Origin: Pseudofrankia coriaricola
GTDB lineage: Bacteria; Actinomycetota; Actinomycetes; Frankiales; Frankiaceae
Reading direction: 5' to 3'
Assembly: GCF_001854805.1 (NCBI RefSeq)
Contig: NZ_MBLO01000257.1
Coordinates: 57,659 to 121,658, forward strand
Length of the DNA stretch: 64,000 nucleotides
A program made the position numbers and the translations under genes. Below, piece by piece: positions 6,411-14,346 of this stretch (the stretch's first letter is position 1; every line of letters starts with the position of its first letter). Under the pieces are notes generated by a model, which made no database searches, was not told the origin of the DNA, and worked only from the letters and a program-made list of their open reading frames with translations.

Positions 6411-7991
6411 TCACCGGTTCCGTCCGCGGACGGTCGCGGCCAGCAGGCCGGCGGCTCCGGCCAGGCCGCCCGCGGCGAGGGCGGTGAGCCGGTTCTGGCG
6501 GCGTATCCGGTTCGGGATCTCGGCGTACGGCCTGGTCGTGAAGCTCACCAGTTCGTAGCGGGAGACGTAGCGGCCTGGCAGGCGGCGCTCCAGCCAGTGC
6601 TCGGCCGCGACCCTGACCTGGAAGGCGTGCGAGTTCACGCGGTCGCGCATCTCGACGAAGTTGTCCAGGGCCATCTCGGCGATGGCGTCACAGTTGGCCT
6701 TGCGGCGCCGTTCGTAACTGGCGAGCGCCGCCGCCCAGTCGCCGCCGGTCTCCGCCAGGCACCGGTCGATCTCAACGCAGTCCTCGAAGGCGCAGTTCGC
6801 GCCCTGGCCGAAGAACGGGACGATCGCGTGCGCCGCGTCTCCCACGAGCGCGAGCGTCGCGCCGCCACCCCGGCCGCTCGTGCTGGCGGTGTCGCTCGTG
6901 CCGGCCGCGTCGCCTGGGTCGGCCGCGTCGCCTGGGTCGCCTGTGCCAGCCGTGCTGCTCGTGCCGTGGTGAACCCACGGCCAGGCGCGGATCGTCGCCA
7001 GCGACCCGAGCGGGTTGCGCTGGTAGTCGTCGACCAGGCTCGGGGCCAGTCTGGCGACGTCGGGATAGTGCTCGCGGAAGTGCCCGACGATCTCGTCCGG
7101 CGTCGTCAGCGCCGCGAACTGTTCGGCGGTCCAGAACAGGGTGCAGGTGAAGGACCGGTCCAGGTTCGGCAGGGCGATCATCATCGACTCGCCGCGTGGC
7201 CAGATGTGCAACGCGTCCGGGTCCAGGGCGAATTCGCCGCCGCGCGCCGGGATCGTCAGCTCCTTGTACCTGTGGTCCAGGTAGTCCTGGCTGAAGGTGA
7301 AACCGGTGCGGAAGGTCACCGCGCGGCGGGCGGCGCTGAAGGCGCCGTCACAGGCCAGCACGACGTCCGCCCGCGCCAGCTGTGTCGATGGGGAAACGCC
7401 TCCGCGGCTCGGGGTTCCTGCCGGATCGGCGACAGGGTCCCTGCCGGATCTGCGAAGCAGATCTGGGAGGTCGGCGATCTGGGAGGTCGTCTGTGGCCAG
7501 CCTGCCAGCCGCTTTGGCTGAGGCCCGTCGGCCGTCTCGAACCGCAGCTCGCCGGCGGCGAGGTCCACCCCGGTCAGCCGGCAGCCGAAGGACAGCCGGA
7601 CGCCGGGGGTCTTCGCGGCGACGTCGAGCAGGGCGCGGGTGAGCTCCGCCCGGCTGATCGAGTTGATCGCGCGCGTCCCGTCGGCGCTGTACGGCCGGAA
7701 GCTCTGCGCGCCGGACTGGTCGTGCACCATCCGGCCGTGCATCGGCAGCGCCCGTGACAGCACCTGCTCCTCCAGGCCGACCTGGCCGAGCGCCGCGAGC
7801 CCGCGGGCCGAGATCGCGAGGTTGATCGAGCGGCCGCGCTCGGCCGCGCTCGCGCGCGGGTCGTCGCGCCGCTCGTAGACGGCGACCTCGATCCCGCGCC
7901 GGCCGAGCAGCGTCGCCAGCAGGCAGCCGGCCAGGCCCGCGCCGACGATCACGACGCGCTGACCGCCCGCCGCGCCCGGGTGTTCTGTCAC
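6411..7991 (-). CDS. kmo: kynurenine 3-monooxygenase with two peptide insertions
   Basis: FAD/NADPH hydroxylase converting L-kynurenine to 3-hydroxykynurenine. The GTG at 7991 is preferred because GGAGG stands just upstream; an in-frame ATG at 8060 would add 23 residues of linker. The protein is 526 residues, longer than the usual ~450-480. Motifs: FAD-binding GAGLAG (17-22), ERGRSINLAIS (51-61), and GDAAHAIVPFFGQG (384-397). Two insertions explain the length. Residues ~158-205 come from the intragenic repeat (SQIADLPDLLRRSGRDP) found also in the LysR gene. Residues ~342-378 are Gly/Asp/Ala/Ser/Thr low complexity just before GDAAH. A C-terminal hydrophobic stretch (LAAGGLAGAAGLLAA) may touch the membrane, as in the mitochondrial enzyme. 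Confidence 0.94.
   Translation of the reverse strand: MTEHPGAAGGQRVVIVGAGLAGCLLATLLGRRGIEVAVYERRDDPRASAAERGRSINLAISARGLAALGQVGLEEQVLSRALPMHGRMVHDQSGAQSFRPYSADGTRAINSISRAELTRALLDVAAKTPGVRLSFGCRLTGVDLAAGELRFETADGPQPKRLAGWPQTTSQIADLPDLLRRSGRDPVADPAGTPSRGGVSPSTQLARADVVLACDGAFSAARRAVTFRTGFTFSQDYLDHRYKELTIPARGGEFALDPDALHIWPRGESMMIALPNLDRSFTCTLFWTAEQFAALTTPDEIVGHFREHYPDVARLAPSLVDDYQRNPLGSLATIRAWPWVHHGTSSTAGTGDPGDAADPGDAAGTSDTASTSGRGGGATLALVGDAAHAIVPFFGQGANCAFEDCVEIDRCLAETGGDWAAALASYERRRKANCDAIAEMALDNFVEMRDRVNSHAFQVRVAAEHWLERRLPGRYVSRYELVSFTTRPYAEIPNRIRRQNRLTALAAGGLAGAAGLLAATVRGRNR
7411..7488. repeat. intragenic repeat element, copy 1 (inside kmo)
   Basis: Plus-strand order: GGTTCCTGCCGGATC, CAGGGTCCCTGCCG, hairpin GATCTGC-GAA-GCAGATC (7447-7463), then two direct GATCTGGGAGGTC-like boxes ending at 7488. 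The 25-bp block at 7464-7488 matches, reverse-complemented, the start of the LysR copy at about 14917-14941. The insertion keeps the kmo frame open and adds about 48 residues between two conserved parts of the enzyme. Confidence 0.85.
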
Positions 7992-8062
7992 CTGTCCTCC
8001 GTCACCTGATCCTGGGCGCTCGCCCTCCGCCGTCTTCCCCGTTCTGACCCGGCGGGCCATGA

Positions 8063-8094
8063 CTCATGCGGACCCCGGCTCATGCGGACCCCGG
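8063..8094. repeat. 16-bp direct repeat, two copies
   Basis: CTCATGCGGACCCCGG occurs at 8063-8078 and again immediately at 8079-8094 in the spacer between kynU (ends 8120) and the kmo start at 7991. No function is evident; it may be slippage. Confidence 0.85.
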
Positions 8095-8119
8095 CTCGTT
8101 CAGCCATCGGAAGCCCTGC

Positions 8120-9412
8120 TCATCCGGGTCTTCCGCCGTCGAGCACGGCCGCGAGCGCGGTGGCGGCGCGCCAACAGTCGTGAAAGGTGCTGTACAGGGG
8201 CGCCGGAGCCAGCCGGATGACGTCCGGGCGGCGGGCGTCGGCGAAGACGCCGTGCTCCTGGCGCAGCCGCTCGGTGAGAGGGCCGACGTCGCGGCCGTGG
8301 ACGCGCACCGAGAGCTGCGCGCCGCGGCGCCTCGGCTCGCGCGGCGTGACGATCTGGGCCGGCCGCCCGACGCACACCTCGTCGAGCAGCGCCTCCAGGT
8401 ATGCCGTCAGGCGCAGGCTCTTGGCCCGCAGCGCCGGCATGCCTGTCTGGTCGAACATCTCCAGCGAGAGCAGCACGGCCGACATCGACAGGATCGGCGG
8501 GTTCGACAGCTGCCAGGCGTCGGCGGAGTCGACCGGGCGCGCGACCGGCGCCATCTGGAAGCGGGTCGCGGGGTCCGTCGACCACCAGCCCGCCAGCTTC
8601 GGCAGGGCCCGGTCAGCCAGGTGCCGCTCGTGGACGAAGGCGCCGGCCAGCGAGCCGGGGCCGGCGTTGAGGTACTTGTACGAACACCAGGCCGCCCAGT
8701 CGGCGCCCGCGTCGTGCAGCCGGAGCTCGACGTTGCCGGCCGCGTGTGCCAGGTCCCAGCCGACCGCCGCCCCTGCCGCGTGCCCGGCGGCGGTGATCGC
8801 GGCTATGTCGAGCAGCTCGCCGCTGTAGTAGTTCACGGCGCCCAGCAGAACGAGCGCGACCTTGTGACCGTGCTCCGCCAGGTAGGACACGACGTCCTCG
8901 GAACGCAGCGCCGCCTCGCCCACGCGAGGCGCGAGCCGGATGACCGCCTCGTCCGGGTCGTAGCCGTGAAAGGCGGCCTGGCTGCGCACCGCGTAGCTGT
9001 CGGACGGGAACGCGGCGTCCTCGATGAGGATCGCGTGCCGCTCGGGGGCCGGCCGGTAGAAGCTGACCATCAGCAGGTGCAGGTTGACCGTCAGCGAGTT
9101 CATGACGACGACCTCGCGGGGGAGGGCGCCCACCAGCCGGGCGGCTGGCCCGCGCAGTAGCTCGTGGTACGAGAACCAGGGCCGTCGGCCCTCCAGATGG
9201 CCCTCGACCGCCAGGCTCGCCCAGTCATCGAGCTCCTCGCCGAGGCGGGCACGCAGCGCCTTCGGCTGCAAGCCCAGCGAGTTGCCGGCGAAGTACGCCG
9301 CCTCGCCGCCGCCGTGCGGTGGGATGCGGAACTCGGCCCGCCGCGTGGGCAACGGGTCGCCGGCGTCGAGCTTCAGCGCGTGACGCTCCTGCCCGGACTG
9401 GGCCGGGCTCAT
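8120..9412 (-). CDS. kynU: kynureninase
   Basis: 430 residues, ATG at 9412, PLP-dependent fold-type I enzyme cleaving 3-hydroxykynurenine to 3-hydroxyanthranilate and alanine (kynurenine to anthranilate as side activity). Visible motifs: YFAGNSLGLQP (40-50), HLEGRRPWFSYHELL (72-86), GWDLAHAAGNVEL with PLP-binding Asp220 and His223, and the Schiff-base lysine Lys246 in CSYKYLNAGPG. WWSTDPATRFQM and the Arg-rich C-terminal domain are also typical. Full family length. Its ATG overlaps the TGA of the upstream decarboxylase by 4 bp (9409-9412), showing translational coupling in the operon. Confidence 0.96.
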   Translation of the reverse strand: MSPAQSGQERHALKLDAGDPLPTRRAEFRIPPHGGGEAAYFAGNSLGLQPKALRARLGEELDDWASLAVEGHLEGRRPWFSYHELLRGPAARLVGALPREVVVMNSLTVNLHLLMVSFYRPAPERHAILIEDAAFPSDSYAVRSQAAFHGYDPDEAVIRLAPRVGEAALRSEDVVSYLAEHGHKVALVLLGAVNYYSGELLDIAAITAAGHAAGAAVGWDLAHAAGNVELRLHDAGADWAAWCSYKYLNAGPGSLAGAFVHERHLADRALPKLAGWWSTDPATRFQMAPVARPVDSADAWQLSNPPILSMSAVLLSLEMFDQTGMPALRAKSLRLTAYLEALLDEVCVGRPAQIVTPREPRRRGAQLSVRVHGRDVGPLTERLRQEHGVFADARRPDVIRLAPAPLYSTFHDCWRAATALAAVLDGGRPG

Positions 9413-10602
9413 GCTGGCGCCGCTCGACCCGTACCGGCCGGACCGGCCGGACCGGCGGCCGGGGAGGGCGCCACGGCCCGGGCGCCGGCGGTACCCGCTC
9501 CTGCGTCGCCGGCCAAGGCCCCGGCCAGGCTGCCGGCGTCGGCCGGGCGTGGAACGGTGTCGTCGGCAGGGTTTGGCATGGCGGTGCCGGCCGGGTCCGG
9601 AGCGTCGGCGTCGGCGAGGCCGAGGAACGTGGCCGCGTTGCCGGACAGGAGCCGGGCGCGCGTCGCGTCGTCGAGGAACTCCGCCGTGCGGACGACGGCG
9701 CCCGCCGGGCGCTCGCCGAGCGGGTAGGGGTAGTCGCTGCCGACGACGACCCGGTCGGCGCCGACCGTGTCGACGAGCAGCCGCAGCGCGCCCTTGTTGA
9801 AGACCACCGAGTCGACGTAGAACCGGCCGAGGTAGCGCTCCGGCGGATGCTCCGACCTCCCGATCACGTCACCCCGCCGGTGCCAGGCGTTGCCGAGCCG
9901 GCCGAGCCAGAACGCGAACGACCCGCCGCCGTGGGCGAAGCAGATCCGTAGCCGCTCGTCCACCCGGTCGAACACGCCGCCGAGGATCATCGCGAGGATC
10001 GACAGGTGCGTCTCCGCCGGCATGCCGACCAGCCACTGGGCCATCCAGCGGTCCAGCCGGGGCGAGCTCGGCAGGTCCCACGGGTGCACGAAGACCGGGG
10101 CGCCGAGTGCCGCCGCGTGCTGCAGGAACGTCACGACGCCTTCGCTGTCGAGGTCGAGGTCGCCGACGTGGTTGCCGATCTCGACGCCCACGTGCCCGGC
10201 GGCCAGACAGCGCTCGAGCTCGGTGCAGGCGGCGTCGGGGTCCTGCATCGGCACCTGGCACATCGGGAGCAGCCGGTCGGGCGCCGGCGCGCAGATCTTC
10301 AGCGCCAGGTCGTTGAGGATGTGCGCGATCTTCGACGCCTGGGTGACGTCGTGGGCATAGGAGAAGAAGACGGGCGTCGGCGAGACGACCTGCCTGCTCA
10401 CGCCGTCGGCGTCCATGTCGGCCAGCCGGACCTCGGCGCCCCAGCAGTCCGAGGCGACCCGGCGGAACTCCTCGCCGCGCATCATGATCATGAGTTCGGA
10501 CTCGGTCTCGAACCGCGGCGTCGGCGTGCCTGGGCCGAGGTCCGGCCAGCCCCTCGGGACGTAGTGGGTGTGGACGTCGATGATCTCGTCTGTAGGGCCC
10601 AT
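9409..10602 (-). CDS. nbaD: 2-amino-3-carboxymuconate-6-semialdehyde decarboxylase
   Basis: 397 residues, ATG at 10602. Zinc amidohydrolase-fold decarboxylase turning 2-amino-3-carboxymuconate semialdehyde into 2-aminomuconate semialdehyde; this diverts flux from spontaneous quinolinate formation. Metal ligands and catalytic residues fit the family spacing: His11 and His13 (DVHTHYVPRGWPD), His173 (VHPWD), His224 (FAHGGG) and Asp290 (GSDYP). The enzyme proper ends near residue 332; the last ~65 residues are an Ala/Pro/Gly/Asp-rich tail not expected in the family. The start is one base beyond the dioxygenase stop at 10604, and the stop overlaps kynU. Symbol follows the Pseudomonas 2-nitrobenzoate pathway. 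Confidence 0.94.
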   Translation of the reverse strand: MGPTDEIIDVHTHYVPRGWPDLGPGTPTPRFETESELMIMMRGEEFRRVASDCWGAEVRLADMDADGVSRQVVSPTPVFFSYAHDVTQASKIAHILNDLALKICAPAPDRLLPMCQVPMQDPDAACTELERCLAAGHVGVEIGNHVGDLDLDSEGVVTFLQHAAALGAPVFVHPWDLPSSPRLDRWMAQWLVGMPAETHLSILAMILGGVFDRVDERLRICFAHGGGSFAFWLGRLGNAWHRRGDVIGRSEHPPERYLGRFYVDSVVFNKGALRLLVDTVGADRVVVGSDYPYPLGERPAGAVVRTAEFLDDATRARLLSGNAATFLGLADADAPDPAGTAMPNPADDTVPRPADAGSLAGALAGDAGAGTAGARAVAPSPAAGPAGPAGTGRAAPA

Positions 10603-10603
10603 C

Positions 10604-11233
10604 TCAGCGTTTGCCCGGGAGCTCGGTCGTTCCCGGCTGCGCCGCCTCTTCAGGCTGCGCCGCCTCTTCAGGCTGCGCTGTCGTTCCCGGCTGCGGCGTC
10701 TTCTCGGGCAGCGCAGCCTTTCCCGGGTGCACGGTGCCGCACTTCGGACAGGTGCGGGCCTGCTCGTCGGCGTAGAACGCGTTGAACACCGGTGGCAGGT
10801 CCTTCACGATGTCGCGGACCTGCAGTTCCGTCTCGTGTACCAGGGCCGCGCATGCCGGGCAGTACCACTGGAACTTCTCCAGCAGCCCCTCCTCGCGGAT
10901 CCGCTCGACGACCAGGCCGATCGAGCCGGCCTCGGGCCGCTGCGGCGAGTGTGGGACGTTGCGGGGCAGCAGCCAGGTGTCGCCCGCGTGGATCTCGATG
11001 CGTCGAGGGGCGCCGTCGTCGTCGATGACATTGACGTGCATGGTGCCTTTGAGCTGGTAGAACCACTCCTCGTACGGGTCGACGTGGTAGTCGGTCCGGG
11101 CGTTCGGGCCGCCGACGACCTGCACGATGTAGTCGTCGCCCACCACCAGGGTCCTGTTGCCCACCGGCGGCTTGAGCAGGTGCTGGTTCTCCTCGATCCA
11201 CTTCGGGAAGTTGATCGGCTGCGGAAGCGTCAT
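10604..11233 (-). CDS. nbaC: 3-hydroxyanthranilate 3,4-dioxygenase
   Basis: 209 residues from ATG 11233, chosen because it overlaps the preceding TGA (ATGA) and begins the conserved [13 protein letters not shown]. Cupin Fe(II) dioxygenase that opens 3-hydroxyanthranilate to 2-amino-3-carboxymuconate semialdehyde. Catalytic iron ligands His50, Glu56 and His95 are seen in [14 protein letters not shown] and NVPHSP. The second, rubredoxin-like iron site of bacterial enzymes is intact: Cys125, Cys128, Cys162 and Cys165 (YCPACA and TCPKCG). A C-terminal Pro/Glu/Ala repeat ([16 protein letters not shown]) extends past the usual end. Between nbaF and nbaD in the operon. Confidence 0.96.
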   Translation of the reverse strand: MTLPQPINFPKWIEENQHLLKPPVGNRTLVVGDDYIVQVVGGPNARTDYHVDPYEEWFYQLKGTMHVNVIDDDGAPRRIEIHAGDTWLLPRNVPHSPQRPEAGSIGLVVERIREEGLLEKFQWYCPACAALVHETELQVRDIVKDLPPVFNAFYADEQARTCPKCGTVHPGKAALPEKTPQPGTTAQPEEAAQPEEAAQPGTTELPGKR

Positions 11234-11760
11234 GAGCCGCCCTCTCTCCTTCTCGGAACGTGCGCGACGGCCTGCATCTCGACCAGCAACAGTGGGTGTG
11301 GCAGCTGGTGAACGGCGACGGTCGTCCTGGTCGGCCCGGTCTCGTCGAAGAACTCGGCCCACACCTCGTTGTAGCCGCCGAAATCGTTCATGTTGACGAG
11401 ATAGCCGGTGACGCTGACCAGGTCGGACAGGCCCGCGTCGACCTCGGCCAGCAGCGCGCCGAGGTTCTCGATCACAGCCCTCGTCTGTGCCCGGATGTCG
11501 AGCGAGGCCGTCCCCATCGCGTCGACGTCGGCGCCGGCGAACGTGTTGTCCGGCCGCCGCGACGACGTCCCGGAGACGTACACGAAGTCACCGGCCCGCC
11601 TCAGGTGCGGAAACCGCCCTCGCGGCTTCGCCTTCCCAGCGACGACCCGCGCGTCGCCCGCCCCGGTGACCGTCGGACGCGGACCGGAATCCGGGGCCAG
11701 TGCTGGATCCGGGCCCGGCGAGCGCCGTGGTTCGGGGCCGGCCGCAGGTTCGATGGTCAT
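11230..11760 (-). CDS. nbaF: RidA-family 2-aminomuconate deaminase
   Basis: 176 residues, ATG at 11760 inside the ATGA overlap with the preceding gene. A Pro/Gly-rich leader of about 37 residues is followed by a YjgF/YER057c/UK114 (RidA) domain: [62 protein letters not shown] and a final ...[10 protein letters not shown]. RidA-fold proteins in this operon setting are 2-aminomuconate deaminases (NbaF/AmnD type) producing 4-oxalocrotonate and ammonia. Position next to 3-hydroxyanthranilate dioxygenase, ACMS decarboxylase and the semialdehyde dehydrogenase supports this over general enamine detoxification. Confidence 0.88.
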   Translation of the reverse strand: MTIEPAAGPEPRRSPGPDPALAPDSGPRPTVTGAGDARVVAGKAKPRGRFPHLRRAGDFVYVSGTSSRRPDNTFAGADVDAMGTASLDIRAQTRAVIENLGALLAEVDAGLSDLVSVTGYLVNMNDFGGYNEVWAEFFDETGPTRTTVAVHQLPHPLLLVEMQAVAHVPRRREGGS

Positions 11761-12587
11761 GCGTACTCCGCGACGGCACTCGCGATGCCGAGACGCGCGA
11801 CCCGGGCTTGGACCCGGCCGGGGCGCAGCGGCGCCGCCGCGGTCGCCGCGCCGGCCAGCAGGATCTGCCCGGCGGTCAGCGGGAACCCGCGCTCGCGCGC
11901 GAGCGGGACCAGCGCCCGCAGCGCGTCCAGCGGATGGCCGAGGATCTCGCCGGTCGACCCTCGCTCGGCGACCTCGCCGTCGATAACCAGCTCGACCGTC
12001 AGGTCGCCGAGCGCCTCCCGCGTCGCCTCGTCCAGCGCCCACCACGGCCCGACGACGAAGAACGCCGCCGAGGTGTTGTCGGCGACCACGTCCGGCAGGC
12101 TGAACCGGAAGTCCGCGTAGCGCGAGTCGATGATCTCCAGTCCCGGCGCGACGGCGTCGACGCAGGCGAGGATGTCGACCTCCGCGTCGGGACCGGTCAG
12201 GTCGATGTCGCGGGCCAGCCGGAACGCGACCTCCGGCTCCACCCTGGGGTGGATCAGCCTGGCGAGGTCCACCGCCCCACCGTCGGGAACCGCCATCGCG
12301 TCGGTGATCTGGCCGCAGATGACCTCCGAGATCCCCATCTGCGCCATCTTGGCCCGGCTGGTCATCCCGAGCTTCGTGCCGGCCAGCCGCTCGCCGCGCT
12401 CCAGCCGCCGGCCGACGACGGCGTGCTGGATCCGGTACGCGTCCGCCAGCGGCAGCCCCGGCGGCAGCTGCGGCACCGCCTCGGCCCGCAGCCTCGCCCC
12501 GTCCAGGTAGTCCGCCGTCTCCTCGATGGACCCCACGGGACTCGCGGCGCTCACAGTTTCTCGGGTTCGCTCCGTCGCCGCACTCAT
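11757..12587 (-). CDS. nbaG: 4-oxalocrotonate decarboxylase / 2-oxopent-4-enoate hydratase family
   Basis: 276 residues, ATG at 12587 after a G-rich sequence. Member of the hydratase/decarboxylase family of meta-cleavage pathways (fumarylacetoacetase-like fold). Landmarks: [35 protein letters not shown] with metal-binding Glu pair, IEIIDSRY-type motif ([19 protein letters not shown]), [11 protein letters not shown] and a GAATAAAPL segment. After aminomuconate deamination the expected step is Mg-dependent decarboxylation of 4-oxalocrotonate to 2-oxopent-4-enoate, so decarboxylase is preferred. Hydratase cannot be excluded from sequence alone. No separate hydratase, aldolase or acylating acetaldehyde dehydrogenase is in the window, so the last steps must be encoded elsewhere. 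Confidence 0.85.
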   Translation of the reverse strand: MSAATERTRETVSAASPVGSIEETADYLDGARLRAEAVPQLPPGLPLADAYRIQHAVVGRRLERGERLAGTKLGMTSRAKMAQMGISEVICGQITDAMAVPDGGAVDLARLIHPRVEPEVAFRLARDIDLTGPDAEVDILACVDAVAPGLEIIDSRYADFRFSLPDVVADNTSAAFFVVGPWWALDEATREALGDLTVELVIDGEVAERGSTGEILGHPLDALRALVPLARERGFPLTAGQILLAGAATAAAPLRPGRVQARVARLGIASAVAEYA

Positions 12588-12682
12588 CGCCCCCCCGTTC
12601 GTCGCATCCGCGCCGAACGGGGACCCCTGCTCGCGGCCGTCCTCGTTCCTCGGACGACCACTCCGCTCGCTTGCTCCTGCGC

Positions 12683-14263
12683 TCACAGGGCGACGCACAC
12701 GTTGGTCAGTTCCGTGTAGAACTCCAGCGAGTGCTCGCCGCCCTCGCGACCGATGCCGGACAGGCCGATGCCCCCGAACGGGGAGCGCAGGTCGCGCAGA
12801 AACCAGGTGTTCACCCAGGACAGGCCGACCCGCATCCGCTGGGCGACCGTGTGGCCGCGGGAGAGGTTCGTCGTCCAGACCGCCGCGGCGAGGCCGTAGT
12901 CGGTGTCGTTGGCCAGGCGGACCGCCTCGTCCTCGGTGTCGAACGGGACGAGGGCGGCGCACGGGCCGAAGATCTCCTCGCGCATCGGCCGGTCGGCGTG
13001 GGTGAGCCCCGTCCACAGCGTGGGCTCGATCCACGACCCGCCGTCGAGCCCGCCGCCGAGCGCCGGCACGCCGCCGCCGACGAGGACCTGGGCGCCTCGC
13101 TCCCGCGCGAGCCGGTAGTAGCTCAGCACCTTCTCGCGGTGCTCGGCCGAGATCAGCGGGCCGGTGGTGGTCGCTGGGTCATCCGGATGACCCAGCTTCA
13201 GCGCCTTCGCCCGTTCAGCCAGCCCACTCGCCACCTCGTCGAAGACGGGCCGTTCGACGTAGACCCGTTCGGTGCACAGGCAGACCTGGCCGGTGTTGGC
13301 GAAGACCGAGCGGGTCAGGCCGGCCAGCGTCGCCTCGAGATCCGCGTCCGCGAACACGACCGCGGCGTTCTTGCCGCCCAGCTCGAACGAGACCTGGCGG
13401 ACCCGGGGCGCCACCGCCCGCATGATCGCTGAGCCGGTGGCCGACGAGCCGGTGAACGTCACCCCGTCGATCCCGGGGTGCTCGGTGAGGACCTGGCCGG
13501 CGGAACCCGGACCGAAGCCGTGCACCACGTTGTAGACGCCGTCCGGCACGCCGGCCTCGGCGAGCACCTCGGCGAGCATCGTCGCCGTCGTCGGGGTGTG
13601 CTCGCTGGGCTTGACGACGACGGCGTTGCCGCAGGCCAGCGCCGGCGCGACCTTCCAGGTCAGCAGCAGCAGGGGCAGGTTCCACGGCACGATCACGGCG
13701 ACGACGCCGAGCGGCCTGCGTACCGCGTAGTTCAGCGCCTGCTTCCCGCCGGCGAGCTCCGTGAGGAAGGACGGCTGGCCGGCGGCGGCGACCGTGTCGG
13801 CGAACGCGCGGAAGTTGGCGGCCGCGCGGGCGACGTCCAGCTCCCGGGCCTGCGCCAGTGGCTTGCCGGTGTCGCCGCTCTCGGCGCGGGCGAACTGTTC
13901 GGACCGTTCCTCGATCCGGTCCGCGACCCGGCGCATCAGGGCCGCCCGCTCGGCCACCGACGTGCGGCCCCACGCGCCGTCGAGCGCGGCGCGGGCGGCG
14001 CGGACGGCCCGGTCCACGAGCGCGGCGTCGGCCTCCTGGACGCGGGACCGGACCGAGCCGTCGACCGGGTCGACGTTGTCCCAGGCGCCGCCGGCGGACT
14101 CCGCGTAGCCGCCGTCGACGAAGCCGTGGATCGTGGGCGGCACGGGCGCTCCCTGCCCGGCGATCGTCAGGGTTCCCGGCCGGTCCGTCCGTCGGCTCGC
14201 GAGTGCCTCGAGCGGGCGGGTCTGCGCCGGACCGGGACTGGTCGATCGGCTGGGCGACTGCAT
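12683..14263 (-). CDS. nbaE: 2-aminomuconate-6-semialdehyde dehydrogenase
   Basis: 526 residues, ATG at 14263. NAD-dependent aldehyde dehydrogenase of the HMSDH/AMSDH class. Catalytic set present: Asn195 in [14 protein letters not shown], general base Glu294 in [13 protein letters not shown], nucleophile Cys328 in [14 protein letters not shown], and the C-terminal [16 protein letters not shown]. The NTGQVC..TE.VYV form is typical of enzymes acting on aminomuconate and hydroxymuconate semialdehydes. About 40 N-terminal residues are a Ser/Pro/Arg-rich leader beyond the family's normal ~490, so a later start is possible. First gene of the operon, divergent from the LysR gene with only 83 bp between starts. 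Confidence 0.92.
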   Translation of the reverse strand: MQSPSRSTSPGPAQTRPLEALASRRTDRPGTLTIAGQGAPVPPTIHGFVDGGYAESAGGAWDNVDPVDGSVRSRVQEADAALVDRAVRAARAALDGAWGRTSVAERAALMRRVADRIEERSEQFARAESGDTGKPLAQARELDVARAAANFRAFADTVAAAGQPSFLTELAGGKQALNYAVRRPLGVVAVIVPWNLPLLLLTWKVAPALACGNAVVVKPSEHTPTTATMLAEVLAEAGVPDGVYNVVHGFGPGSAGQVLTEHPGIDGVTFTGSSATGSAIMRAVAPRVRQVSFELGGKNAAVVFADADLEATLAGLTRSVFANTGQVCLCTERVYVERPVFDEVASGLAERAKALKLGHPDDPATTTGPLISAEHREKVLSYYRLARERGAQVLVGGGVPALGGGLDGGSWIEPTLWTGLTHADRPMREEIFGPCAALVPFDTEDEAVRLANDTDYGLAAAVWTTNLSRGHTVAQRMRVGLSWVNTWFLRDLRSPFGGIGLSGIGREGGEHSLEFYTELTNVCVAL

Positions 14264-14315
14264 GGGTTCAGTGTCTGGCCCCCAGATATGTTCCGCAAAT
14301 ACCGAGGGGACGAGG

Positions 14316-14339
14316 AGCTATGCCTGAATGGGTATAGCT
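14316..14339. promoter_or_regulatory. LysR-type inverted repeat in the nbaE/lysR divergent promoter
   Basis: Arms AGCTATGCC (14316-14324) and GGTATAGCT (14331-14339) form a 9-bp inverted repeat with one mismatch and a 6-bp centre, within the 83-bp gap between divergent starts. LysR regulators bind such dyads. It lies 7 bp before the regulator's own ATG, as expected for autorepression with activation of the other side. Confidence 0.55.
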
Positions 14340-14346
14340 TCGCGGG

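Noticed and set aside
7992..8060. Longer KMO start at ATG 8060
   Set aside because: The GTG at 7991 has a better ribosome binding site and the extra 23 residues are not KMO sequence.
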